Positions 7,240 to 15,251 of a stretch of DNA of 64,000 nucleotides are shown here, piece after piece. The DNA is from Ectopseudomonas khazarica. GTDB taxonomy: Bacteria > Pseudomonadota > Gammaproteobacteria > Pseudomonadales > Pseudomonadaceae. The position numbers and the translations under genes were made by a program. Location: positions 186,001 to 250,000 of the forward strand of contig NZ_SBHZ01000005.1 of the NCBI RefSeq assembly GCF_004521985.1, read 5' to 3'. Under the pieces are notes generated by a model that made no database searches, was not told where the DNA came from, and worked only from the letters and a program-made list of their open reading frames with translations. Position 1 is the first letter of the stretch; each line of letters opens with the position of its first letter.

Positions 7240-8406
7240 TCAGGCCACCGCAGCCGCTCCCGCCCTGGAGCGCCAGGCAAACCCCAGCACCATCAGCAGC
7301 CCAATCCCCGCCATCGCCGCGCCGGCCAGGGAAATCGCCGGGTAGCCCAGCCCGACCTTGATCACCGCGCCGCCCAGCGCCGCGCCAATCGCGTTACCCA
7401 GGTTGAAGGCACCGATATTCACCGCAGAAGCCAGGTTGGGCGCATCCTTGGCCGCTTCCATCACGCGCATCTGCAGCGGCGGCACGATGGCGAAGCTGGC
7501 GATACCCCAGATCAGGATGGCCACGGCAGCCGGCAGCGGCCAGCGCATCAGCACGGTGAACGCCAGCAGCACCAGGATCAGTGCACTCAACGAGACGATC
7601 AGGGTGCGGTCGACCGAACGGTCCGCCGCCTTGCCACCCCACATGTTGCCCAGCGTCAGGCCCACGCCGTACAGCACCAGCATGGCGGTGATGAAGGCGG
7701 TCGAGGCATGGGTTTCGCTGCTGAGGATCGGTGCGATATAGGTGAATACGGTGAACATGGCACTCGAACCGACCACCGTCAGCGCCAGCGCGGCCAGCAC
7801 CGGGCCTCGGCCCAGCACGCGGATTTCGGCCAGCACGCCATCGCTCTTCGGCAGCGGCACGTTGGGCAGGGCGAACCACAGCGCCAGCATCGCCAGCACG
7901 CCCAGGCCGGTAATGCCCCAGAACGCGGTGCGCCAGCCGAACACTTCGCCAAACCAGGCGGCCAACGGCACGCCGCCGATGGTCGCCAGGGTCAGGCCCA
8001 TGAACATCGCCGCCACCGCGCCGGCGCGCTTGTCCGGCGCCACCACGCTGGCGGCGACGATGGAGCCGACGCCGAAGAAGGCGCCGTGGTTCAGCGAGGT
8101 CACCACCCGGGCAGTCAGCAGGGTGTAGTAGTCGGTGGCCAGGGCCGACATCAGGTTGCCCAGGGTGAAGATGGCCATCAGGCCGATCAGCAGGTAGCGC
8201 CGGGGAATCCTGCCGGTGGTCAGGGTCATCAGCGGCGCGCCGAGCAGCACGCCCAGCGCATAGGCGCTGACCAGCAGCCCGGCGGCGGGAATGGAAACGC
8301 CGAGATCGGCGGCGATACCCGGCAACATGCCCATGGGCGAGAACTCGGTGACGCCGATGCCGAAGGCACCGATGGCGAGTGCAACAAGGGGTGGATTGAT
8401 ACGCAT
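7240..8406 (-). CDS. ydhP: MFS drug/solute transporter, YdhP-like (DHA1)
   Basis: The protein has 388 residues and about 12 hydrophobic segments. It begins MRINPPLVALAIGAFGIGVT and contains TEFSPMGMLPGIAADLGVS, then LTSLNHGAFFGVGSIVAAS and PPLQMRVMEAAKDAPN. These segments closely track E. coli YdhP as I remember it. YdhP belongs to the AraJ/DHA1 efflux group of proton antiporters; its natural substrate is not established. The start at 8406 matches the family; the in-frame ATG at 8421 would add five residues. The gene is divergent from a LysR regulator whose start is 95 bases away, so that regulator is the likely controller. Confidence 0.9.
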   Translation of the reverse strand: MRINPPLVALAIGAFGIGVTEFSPMGMLPGIAADLGVSIPAAGLLVSAYALGVLLGAPLMTLTTGRIPRRYLLIGLMAIFTLGNLMSALATDYYTLLTARVVTSLNHGAFFGVGSIVAASVVAPDKRAGAVAAMFMGLTLATIGGVPLAAWFGEVFGWRTAFWGITGLGVLAMLALWFALPNVPLPKSDGVLAEIRVLGRGPVLAALALTVVGSSAMFTVFTYIAPILSSETHASTAFITAMLVLYGVGLTLGNMWGGKAADRSVDRTLIVSLSALILVLLAFTVLMRWPLPAAVAILIWGIASFAIVPPLQMRVMEAAKDAPNLASAVNIGAFNLGNAIGAALGGAVIKVGLGYPAISLAGAAMAGIGLLMVLGFAWRSRAGAAAVA

Positions 8407-8501
8407 GCAAAGGCTCCTCATCTATGCCGCGAATGCTAGGATCCAAACCTTGAACGCGGTAGATGGCATTTCTGGCAAACACCTTTGCTTACGGAGCACA
8501 A

Positions 8502-9395
8502 ATGGATTTCAACGGCAGGTCAGGCGAAATGCTCGTGTTCGTCACCGTCGCGGAGCAAGGCAGCCTGTCGGCCGCCGCTCGCGCACTGGGGCTGACACCT
8601 TCGGCCGTCAGCCGGATCATCGCGCGCACCGAACAACGGCTCGGCACCCGCCTGCTGCTGCGCACCACCCGCGCGCTCACCTTCACCGCCGAGGGTGAAG
8701 CCTACGTGCGCGGCGCGCGGCGCATCCTCGCCGACCTGGCGGAAGTCGAAGAGGCCATTGCCGATCAGGGCGTACCACGGGGCCGCCTGCGTGTGAGTGC
8801 AGCCCTCGGCCATGGCCGGATGACCATCGTGCCGCTGGTCGCGGCCTTCATTGCCCGCTATCCGAACATCACCGTCGACCTGTCGCTGGGCGACGAGGTG
8901 GTCGACATTCTCGGCGGCCAGGCCGACGTGGCAGTGCGCTTCGGCCACCTGCCCGACAGCCCGCTGACTGCCCGCCGCATCGGTGAAACCGGCCAGGTGG
9001 TGGTGGCCTCCCCCGCTTACCTGGAACGCCATGGCACACCGCAGCAACCGGAAGACCTGCTGCAGCACAACTGCCTGCGCTTCAACTTCCGCCGCGCCGA
9101 GCCGAACTGGCCCTTCATCCGCGAAGGCCAGGGGTTTTCCCTGAAGGTCTGCGGCAACATCGCATGCAGCAGCGGCGAGGCGCTGGCGCAACTCGCCCGC
9201 GAGGGTGCGGGCATCACGCGCATCGGCGAGTTCAGCGTGACCGAGGACCTGCAACGCGGCGATCTCGTGCCACTGCTGCAGGCCTTCAACCCCGGCGACC
9301 GGGAGCCGATTCACGCAGTGTTCGTCGGTGGCACCGCCATGCCGGCGCGGGTGCGGGTATTCGTGGATTTCCTGGTTGAGCAGCACAGCATGTGA
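8502..9395 (+). CDS. LysR-family regulator divergent from ydhP
   Basis: The protein has 297 residues, starting MDFNGRSGEMLVFVTVAEQG. The N-terminal helix-turn-helix is clear (SLSAAARALGLTPSAVSRII at about residues 18-37), followed by the RLGTRLLLRTTRALTFTAEG linker and a type-2 periplasmic-binding-like effector domain with the GRLRVSAALGHGRM start and VDVAVRFG-like ADVAVRFGHLPDS segment. It belongs to the large DsdA/AaeR-like LysR subgroup. It is divergent from the ydhP-like transporter and probably regulates it and itself. The effector is unknown. Confidence 0.9.
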   Translation: MDFNGRSGEMLVFVTVAEQGSLSAAARALGLTPSAVSRIIARTEQRLGTRLLLRTTRALTFTAEGEAYVRGARRILADLAEVEEAIADQGVPRGRLRVSAALGHGRMTIVPLVAAFIARYPNITVDLSLGDEVVDILGGQADVAVRFGHLPDSPLTARRIGETGQVVVASPAYLERHGTPQQPEDLLQHNCLRFNFRRAEPNWPFIREGQGFSLKVCGNIACSSGEALAQLAREGAGITRIGEFSVTEDLQRGDLVPLLQAFNPGDREPIHAVFVGGTAMPARVRVFVDFLVEQHSM

Positions 9396-9433
9396 ACGAC
9401 GCAAGCGTAGCGAACCAGCGAACCGACGACGAC

Positions 9434-10183
9434 TCAGGGAGCACGGGGCAGCAGCGCTGCCGCCAGCTCGTCCAGATCGACGGAGGCACGATTGAGATAG
9501 AACTCGGCTCCGCCGCTGCCAGCGATGCGGCCGTTGGCCGCCTGCTGCAATAGCGGACGCACGAACAGGTAGCTGGCCCTTATCTTCGTCAACAGCTCGG
9601 CCTGATCGACGTGACGCGCAAGCAACGTCTCGAAACGCCGGACGATCGCCTGATCGAGGTCCCGTGCCCGCTCGGGCGTGAGTGTCAGGCCGCTCTTTCG
9701 TGGCAGTGGATACAGCCGAATCTGGTAGTCCAGCAGAAGCGCGGCCAGCGCCTGACTCTGCACCTGCAGCTCGGCGGCAGCCGGATCAGGCTCCGCACCG
9801 GCATAGACGACTGAGACAGCCTGATGCAGTTGCTGCTGATGGTCGAGCAGCTGCTGAATCAGCTCCGGGTAGCGTTCGCGCTCGGCTGCCGGCAGATGAT
9901 CGAGGGTGTCGAAAACCGCCTTGATGGCCCGCAGCGGCTGCGCAAAGGCTTCTGGCTGGCCGAGCTGCACCCAGTAGGTCTCCATCAGGTTCAGATGCTC
10001 GTAGGTGGCGCTCAGGCCTCGCGGGTCGGGTCTGCGCTCCGCCGGATTGAAGTAGAGCATCGCACTCGCGCACATCAGTTGGCTGCGACTGAGGATCTCG
10101 CTCAAGGTCCCCGCGCTGCGGGCGTCCCCCCAGACCAGCGGACAGATCAAGCATAGCAGCAATAGCAGCGATGGCTTTCGCAC
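9434..10183 (-). CDS. secreted helical protein of unknown function
   Basis: The 249-residue product has a good Sec signal peptide (MRKPSLLLLLCLICPLVWGDARS, cleavage near residue 19-24). The mature part is rich in leucine, alanine and glutamine and looks almost entirely helical, with long heptad-like stretches (LIQQLLDHQQQLHQAV; VQSQALAALLLDYQIRLY). There are no obvious catalytic motifs and only one cysteine in the mature protein, so no disulfide is expected. It lies alone between the convergent LysR gene and a gene-free stretch. I cannot assign a family. A helical sensor or periplasmic adaptor would fit the composition, but that is a guess. Confidence 0.7.
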   Translation of the reverse strand: MRKPSLLLLLCLICPLVWGDARSAGTLSEILSRSQLMCASAMLYFNPAERRPDPRGLSATYEHLNLMETYWVQLGQPEAFAQPLRAIKAVFDTLDHLPAAERERYPELIQQLLDHQQQLHQAVSVVYAGAEPDPAAAELQVQSQALAALLLDYQIRLYPLPRKSGLTLTPERARDLDQAIVRRFETLLARHVDQAELLTKIRASYLFVRPLLQQAANGRIAGSGGAEFYLNRASVDLDELAAALLPRAP

Positions 10184-10570
10184 AGTCCTTACCCTCGGTT
10201 CTTGTTCTTGTGGCGGCCTACGCGCTGCAGCACGCAGGCCATTGCCGCAGTACGGTGACCAGCAACGCAGCAGGGTTCCTGGATGGACCAGAGGTCACCG
10301 ACCGATGCCTGGACAATAATTGCGCCCCAAGCAGGCGACATACTCCAAATGGGGGACGACAGGCCTGAGCCTGGAATAGGGCCAATATTCAGGAGGGGTG
10401 AGACGCCTGCGTCGCACAGGGGTTCTATCCATGCCGTCACGAGCCTGGATCAGCGGCTCGGCTGATGGAACGCCAGGAAACGGCGGCAGCGTCCCCATGG
10501 GCAATTGCCCGGTGCATGGCGACGCGGAATATCATGGGCGCGGGCCCAGGCAGGAGCGCAGCCGCACCAC
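10184..10570. other. 387-base stretch without a convincing gene
   Basis: Short open frames cross this stretch on both strands (for example 10189-10440 on the minus strand) but none has a ribosome site, family resemblance or good codon pattern. The part from 10184 to about 10210 probably holds the leader of the secreted-protein gene. Several direct and inverted short words occur (GGCCTGAGCCTGG, GCGGCTCGGCTG), with no clear terminator. I see nothing else to annotate. Confidence 0.5.
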
Positions 10571-11083
10571 CTAGCCCTGCGCCTCCTCCTCGCGCACCTT
10601 CACCCCCGCCAGCAACTTGCCATGCAACGCATGCAACGTTCGCTGCTCGTCGGCGGTCAACCCTGCAAGCACGCGCTGCAGGTTGGCCACGTGCGCCGTG
10701 ATGATGCCGTCGATCAGCTCGAAGCCCGCCGCCGTCAGCGCCACCAGGACACCGCGGCGGTCGCTGGGATGCTTGCGCCGCTCGATCAGACCGGCCTTTT
10801 CCAGGCGGTCGATGCGGCTGGTCATGCCCCCCGAGGAAATCATCGCGCTCTCGTACAGCGCAGTCGGCATCAACGCATAGGGTTCACCCGAACGGCGCAG
10901 GGTAGCGAGCAGGTCGAACTCACCGGCCTGCAGGCCATGCTCGGCGAAGAACGGCAGCAGGTGATCGCGGCTGATCAGCAGGCTCAACTCCCCCAGGCGG
11001 CCAATGACGGCCATGGAGAAAGCATCGAGATCGGGTCGTTGCTGCTGCCACTGCTCGGCAGCCAGTTGTGCGCGGTCTTGCAT
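10571..11083 (-). CDS. MarR-family transcriptional regulator
   Basis: The protein has 170 residues with a winged helix-turn-helix: LQAGEFDLLATLRRSGEPYA, then LMPTALYESAMISSGGMTSR and the wing RIDRLEKAGLIERRKHPSDR. These are the typical MarR DNA-reading helix and DxRG-like wing. It is divergent from an EamA-type exporter and a CynX-type permease. A perfect 18-bp inverted repeat lies 13 bases upstream of its start codon, so autorepression and control of the exporter operon are likely. The ligand is unknown. Confidence 0.92.
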   Translation of the reverse strand: MQDRAQLAAEQWQQQRPDLDAFSMAVIGRLGELSLLISRDHLLPFFAEHGLQAGEFDLLATLRRSGEPYALMPTALYESAMISSGGMTSRIDRLEKAGLIERRKHPSDRRGVLVALTAAGFELIDGIITAHVANLQRVLAGLTADEQRTLHALHGKLLAGVKVREEEAQG

Positions 11084-11096
11084 GTCGCCCTCGATT

Positions 11097-11114
11097 TATC
11101 TTGCCATCAAGATA
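11097..11114. promoter_or_regulatory. TATCTTG-N4-CAAGATA operator between marR and the EamA gene
   Basis: TATCTTG (11097-11103) and CAAGATA (11108-11114) form a perfect 7-base inverted repeat with a 4-base spacer, in the 85-base divergent gap. MarR proteins bind 16-20 bp dyads of this geometry. The site overlaps the leader of the marR gene and lies about 55 bases upstream of the exporter ATG. Confidence 0.7.
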
Positions 11115-11168
11115 CTTTTCAAAAAGAATGTCGCCATCGTAACGTATTCACGCCAAGGAGGCATCCCC

Positions 11169-12071
11169 ATGCCAGGTTCACGCTCCAGATCATTTCTGGC
11201 CCTGTCACTGCTGTTCACCATCGGCGCGCTGATGGGACTGACCACCAATCTGGTGAAGATCGCCGGCACGCAGGGCTGGCCACCTCTCGCCTACCTGCTG
11301 TGGAGCCTGCTCGGCAGTGGCCTGCTGCTGCTGGCGCTGAGCTGGCTGCGCGGTGAGCGTCCCGGCCTGGGCGTCACCTCGCTGCGCTACTACCTGGCCT
11401 CCGGGCTGCTCAGCATCACCCTGCCCAATGGCCTGATGTTCAGCTCGATCCCGCACGTCGGCGCCGGCTTCGCGGCCATGTGCCTGGCCTTTCCGCCCCT
11501 GGTTACCTACCTGCTGGCCCTGGCCCTGCGCATGGAGGGCCCCAGCCGGATTCGCCTGCTGGGCATCTGCGTCGGCCTGCTCGGCAGCGTGCTGCTGGCG
11601 CTGGGCAAGCTGCACAGCGGCGACAGCCCCTACCTGTGGGTGCTGGCGGCGCTCTGCGTGCCGGTGTTCCTTGCCCTGGGCAACATCTACCGCTCCCGCT
11701 ACTGGCCACAAGGCGCCAGCCCGCTGTCTCTGGCGCCCGGCATGCTGCTCGGCGGCGCCTTGCTGCTGCTCCCCCTGAGCGGGCTGGGGTTCGATCTGCA
11801 ACCCCGTCTGCACGATGCCACCGCGATCGCTCTGCTGGCCGGACAGATGGCCCTGTTCGCCATGGTCTACGCGCTGTTCTTCGTGCTGCAGAAGCTCGCC
11901 GGCGCAGTGTTCCTCAGCCAGATAGGCTCGGTGGCGGCGATCATCGGCGCGGCCATGGCCATCGGCCTGTTCGGTGAGAACGGCAGCCTGTCGATGCTGC
12001 TGGCCGCCGTGTGCATCGTCGGCGGCGTGCTGCTGGTCGCCTCGCGCGGTACCAAGGAGGCCCAAGCATGA
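11169..12071 (+). CDS. EamA/DMT-superfamily transporter
   Basis: The protein has 300 residues with about ten hydrophobic helices in two EamA repeats. It starts MPGSRSRSFLALSLLFTIGA behind a strong Shine-Dalgarno AAGGAGG at 11156-11162, seven bases before the ATG, which fixes the start. The first repeat holds LMGLTTNLVKIAGTQGWPPL and the second ends GGVLLVASRGTKEAQA. DMT/EamA proteins export amino acids, nucleotides or drugs; the substrate is not evident. The stop overlaps the ATG of the CynX-like gene (ATGA), so both are one operon, probably under the divergent MarR regulator. Confidence 0.9.
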   Translation: MPGSRSRSFLALSLLFTIGALMGLTTNLVKIAGTQGWPPLAYLLWSLLGSGLLLLALSWLRGERPGLGVTSLRYYLASGLLSITLPNGLMFSSIPHVGAGFAAMCLAFPPLVTYLLALALRMEGPSRIRLLGICVGLLGSVLLALGKLHSGDSPYLWVLAALCVPVFLALGNIYRSRYWPQGASPLSLAPGMLLGGALLLLPLSGLGFDLQPRLHDATAIALLAGQMALFAMVYALFFVLQKLAGAVFLSQIGSVAAIIGAAMAIGLFGENGSLSMLLAAVCIVGGVLLVASRGTKEAQA

Positions 12072-13240
12072 AACGCCAGGCTCTGTTACTGCTCGCCATC
12101 GTCCTGCTCGGCCTCAACCTGCGGCCGGCGCTGGCCGCCATCGGCCCGCTGCTCGACCGCATCCAGCGCGATACCGGACTGGATCACGTCGCCGCCAGCC
12201 TGCTGACCAGCGTGCCCGTGGTCATCATGGGGCTCGGGGCGCTGGCCTGCGGCCCTCTGCGCAGGCGCCTCGGCGACAACGGCGGGATTCTGCTCGGTGT
12301 GCTGCTGATCGCCTTCGCCTCGCTGCTGCGTGGTCTGTTGCCCGAAGCCTCTACGCTGCTCGTCAGTGCGGTGCTGGCTGGCGCGGGCATCGCCTTCGTC
12401 CAGGCCCTGCTACCCGGTCTGATCAAGTCGCGCTTCGCCGCCGACAGTGGCCGCCTGATCGGCTTCTACAGCTGCGCGATCATGGCCGGCGCTGCGTTCG
12501 GTGCGGCCTTCACCCCCTGGCTGGCCCAGTCGCTGGGCTGGGCCTGGGCCCTGGCAGGCTGGACGCTGCCCGCCCTGCTGGCGGCAGCGGTGTGGCGTCG
12601 CGCCGCGCCCTCCGCTGGCGCAAGCGCCGTCGCCAGCGCCCCGCCGCTGGTGACCTGGCGCTGGCCCCGGGCCTGGCTGCTGATGAGCTTCTTCGGCATC
12701 GGCACCGCCGGCTACACCCTGGTGCTGGCCTGGCTGCCGCCCTACTACACCGCCCTGGGCTGGAGCGCCCAGGCCAGTGGCCTGCTGCTGGCCGCGCTGA
12801 CCCTGTGCGAGGTCGTCGCCGGTCTGCTGCTATCCAGCCTGCTGCCGCGCTTTCCTGACCGCCGGCCGCTGCTGGCGACGGTGCTGCTGTCGCTGCTGGC
12901 CGGCCTGATCGGCCTGCAGCTGGCGCCGGAAACCCTGGTGGTGCCTGTCGCCCTGCTCCTCGGTGTCGGTATCGGCGGTCTGTTCCCGCTGTCGCTGGTG
13001 GTGGCCCAGGATCACCTGGACGATCCGCGGCAGACGGCGGATCTGCTGGCTTTCGTCCAGGGCGGCGGCTATCTGATCGCGGCGTGCGCACCGCTGCTGG
13101 CGGGTCTGCTACGGCACTACAGCACGGACCTGAGCCTGAGCTGGCAGCTGATGGCGCTGGCCACCCTGGTGCTGATGGTCATGGCCGTGCGCTTCAGCCC
13201 GCCTCGGCAACAGCGTCCGCTGGACGCGCTGACGGACTGA
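12068..13240 (+). CDS. CynX/NimT-family MFS permease
   Basis: The 390-residue MFS protein has about 12 helices and the CynX-type start MKRQALLLLAIVLLGLNLRP with ALAAIGPLLDRIQRDTG. Later segments SGRLIGFYSCAIMAGAAFG and GLFPLSLVVAQDHLDDP also match the cyanate/nitroimidazole (CynX/NimT) subfamily. The relatives transport cyanate or drugs, and real substrates are mostly unknown. It is coupled to the EamA gene by a 4-base overlap, so the pair may export or import the same ligand class sensed by the MarR regulator. There is no cyanase gene here, so a cyanate role is not supported. Confidence 0.88.
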   Translation: MKRQALLLLAIVLLGLNLRPALAAIGPLLDRIQRDTGLDHVAASLLTSVPVVIMGLGALACGPLRRRLGDNGGILLGVLLIAFASLLRGLLPEASTLLVSAVLAGAGIAFVQALLPGLIKSRFAADSGRLIGFYSCAIMAGAAFGAAFTPWLAQSLGWAWALAGWTLPALLAAAVWRRAAPSAGASAVASAPPLVTWRWPRAWLLMSFFGIGTAGYTLVLAWLPPYYTALGWSAQASGLLLAALTLCEVVAGLLLSSLLPRFPDRRPLLATVLLSLLAGLIGLQLAPETLVVPVALLLGVGIGGLFPLSLVVAQDHLDDPRQTADLLAFVQGGGYLIAACAPLLAGLLRHYSTDLSLSWQLMALATLVLMVMAVRFSPPRQQRPLDALTD

Positions 13241-13252
13241 AGCGCCCGGCGC

Positions 13253-14938
13253 TCAGACGCGGAACTGGCCGACCAGGCCCTGCAGGCGCCCGCCCAGGCC
13301 GTCGAGATCACGAGCGGCCTGCGCGCCCTGCTCCGCATCGCTGGCGACCTCGTCCACCGCGACGGCAATCTGATGCACGCTGCGGTTGATCTCCTCGGCC
13401 ACGGCGGTCTGCTCCTCGGCGGCACTGGCGATCTGCGCGTTCATCGAGTTGATGGTGCCGATCAACACCGCGATGCTGTCCAGCGCCTCGCCGGCATGGC
13501 TGGCCTGCTCGCGGGTGCTCTCCCCCATCTGACTGGCGCGCTGCATCGCCGCCACGGCCTCGCCCGTGGCATTCTGCAGACGGTCGATCATGCCCTGGAT
13601 CTCCCCAGTGCTCTGCTGGGTACGGCTGGCCAGGGCGCGGACCTCATCGGCCACCACGGCGAAGCCTCGCCCCGCCTCACCGGCTCGCGCAGCCTCGATG
13701 GCCGCATTGAGCGCCAGCAGGTTGGTCTGGTCGGCGATCGCACGAATCACCTCCAGCACGCTGACGATGCCCTGTACGTCACGACGCAGGCTGTCCAGCG
13801 ACTCGCTGCTGCTGCGCACCTCGCCGACCAGGTCGTGGATGTGGGCGATGCTGCCATCCACCACGCGCTTGGCATCCTGGCCCTGCTGATCGGTCTCGCG
13901 CGCCGCCTCGGCAGCACGCTGGGCACTCTGCGCCACCTCGTGGGCCGCAGCGGACATCTCGTTGATGGCGGTGGCGACCTGATCGGTCTCCTGACGCTGC
14001 CCGGCCATCGCCTGTTCGGAGCGCTGCGCCTGACTGGACACGCCACCGACCAGACCGAAGAGCTGATCGGTGGTCACCGATACCTGCTGCACCAGCGCAT
14101 GAATCTTGGCGACGAAGGCGTTGAACGAACTCGCCAGCTCGCCCAGCTCATCCTGGCTGGTGACCGGCAGGCGCTGGGTCAGGTCGCCCTCCCCGGCCGC
14201 CATGTCATCGAGCTTGCTCTTGATTAGCTGCACCGGCTTGGTGATCGACGCCGCCAGCGGCAGGGACAGCAGGGCCAGCACCAGCAGCAGGCCGATCGCG
14301 GAGCCGGCCATGACCATCAGCAGGCGGTCGACGCTGTGCTGGAACTGCGCCCGCGCCGCCTGGACATCCCGCTCGACCCCGTCGAGATTGACCGAGGTGC
14401 CGAAGACCATCTTCCACTTGGGCAGGTAGTGCGAGTAACCGACCTTGGCCACCAGCACCTTGCCGTCGCCCAGCACGAAGCTGTAGTCGACGTAGTGGCT
14501 GCTATCCATGCCGGCTCGCACCAGCTCACGAATGGCATAGACGCCATTGGGGTCGCGGTAGCCGCTGAAGTCCTCGCCGATGCGGTCGTTGGTATTGCCC
14601 TGCAGCACGCGATGGACGTTGCTGTCGTAGCCCCAGAAATAGCCATCCGCCCCGTAGGACAGGCGCTTGAGTACCTCGACGGCCTGGGCGCGCGCGTTCA
14701 TGTCGCCATCGGCGGAGGCCTGGTACAGCGGATCGATCGCGTTGACCGCCAGTTCCACGTACTGCTTGATCTCCGCCTTGCGGTCCGCCACCAGCTTGGC
14801 CCGGGTCTGCGCCTCCTGCTGGTCGGCCAGATTGCCGAGGACGACGAACGCGATGGAGCTGAGCAGCAGGGTCAACAGGCAGATAGGACCAAACGCCAGC
14901 AGCAGCACTTTGGAACGCAGACGCAGAGAGAAGATCAT
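13253..14938 (-). CDS. methyl-accepting chemotaxis protein with sCache_2 sensor domain
   Basis: The product has 561 residues. There is a membrane helix at about 10-34 and a periplasmic single-Cache domain with the sCache_2 hallmark ([20 protein letters not shown] and [17 protein letters not shown]). A second helix lies at about 207-230, then a HAMP domain ([20 protein letters not shown]) and a cytoplasmic signalling domain whose tip reads [20 protein letters not shown] and [20 protein letters not shown]. It should cluster at the cell pole and feed CheA/CheW. sCache_2 receptors often sense small organic acids, but the ligand here is unknown. There are no chemotaxis genes nearby. It is convergent with the CynX-like gene. 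Confidence 0.93.
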   Translation of the reverse strand: MIFSLRLRSKVLLLAFGPICLLTLLLSSIAFVVLGNLADQQEAQTRAKLVADRKAEIKQYVELAVNAIDPLYQASADGDMNARAQAVEVLKRLSYGADGYFWGYDSNVHRVLQGNTNDRIGEDFSGYRDPNGVYAIRELVRAGMDSSHYVDYSFVLGDGKVLVAKVGYSHYLPKWKMVFGTSVNLDGVERDVQAARAQFQHSVDRLLMVMAGSAIGLLLVLALLSLPLAASITKPVQLIKSKLDDMAAGEGDLTQRLPVTSQDELGELASSFNAFVAKIHALVQQVSVTTDQLFGLVGGVSSQAQRSEQAMAGQRQETDQVATAINEMSAAAHEVAQSAQRAAEAARETDQQGQDAKRVVDGSIAHIHDLVGEVRSSSESLDSLRRDVQGIVSVLEVIRAIADQTNLLALNAAIEAARAGEAGRGFAVVADEVRALASRTQQSTGEIQGMIDRLQNATGEAVAAMQRASQMGESTREQASHAGEALDSIAVLIGTINSMNAQIASAAEEQTAVAEEINRSVHQIAVAVDEVASDAEQGAQAARDLDGLGGRLQGLVGQFRV

Positions 14939-15208
14939 GGGCAGTACACCTTTACCGGCGCTTTGATGTTATAGAGCCGGCATATTGCCAATATGACGGC
15001 GTCAAAAAAACAGAGAAAAGCAAAAACTGGTATGACCAGCCTCGTCTCATAATGGAATGACTATCCCGTATCTGGTCACGGAGTGCCTGATCAGGATCAA
15101 TGGTCATGCCGGCAGCAGCGCACCTCGCTGGTGCCTGCGATCCCCTCGGGGCGGCCAGCACCGCCGCGTGCACGGCCGGCAGGATTGCCTGCCAGGAATG
15201 ACGGGCAA
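14939..15208. other. gap upstream of the chemoreceptor gene
   Basis: The first 80 bases hold the chemoreceptor promoter region: a CATATT-gcc-AATATG inverted repeat at 14981-14995 and an A/T-rich stretch with TATAAC on the minus strand. From about 15105 to 15190 the sequence is repeat-like, with paired GCCGGCAG/CTGCCGGC-type and GGTGCCTGCGATCCC words, and no coding potential. Confidence 0.4.
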
Positions 15209-15236
15209 TAAAAAACCCGCCGTGGCGGGTTTTTCG
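15209..15236. terminator. bidirectional terminator after fadD1
   Basis: AAAAAACCCGCC and GGCGGGTTTTT form a perfect stem around a 2-3 base loop. The A and T runs allow termination in both directions. It lies 16 bases downstream of the fadD1 stop. Confidence 0.85.
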
Positions 15237-15251
15237 TTCAACGCGGTCGCG

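Noticed and set aside
10189..10440. 83-codon minus-strand frame in the gap before the secreted protein gene
   Set aside because: No ribosome site, no recognisable family and uneven codon use. It overlaps the likely leader of the downstream gene.
12068..13240. Cyanate utilisation role for the CynX-like permease
   Set aside because: No cyanase or carbonic anhydrase gene is nearby, and the family name covers many substrates.
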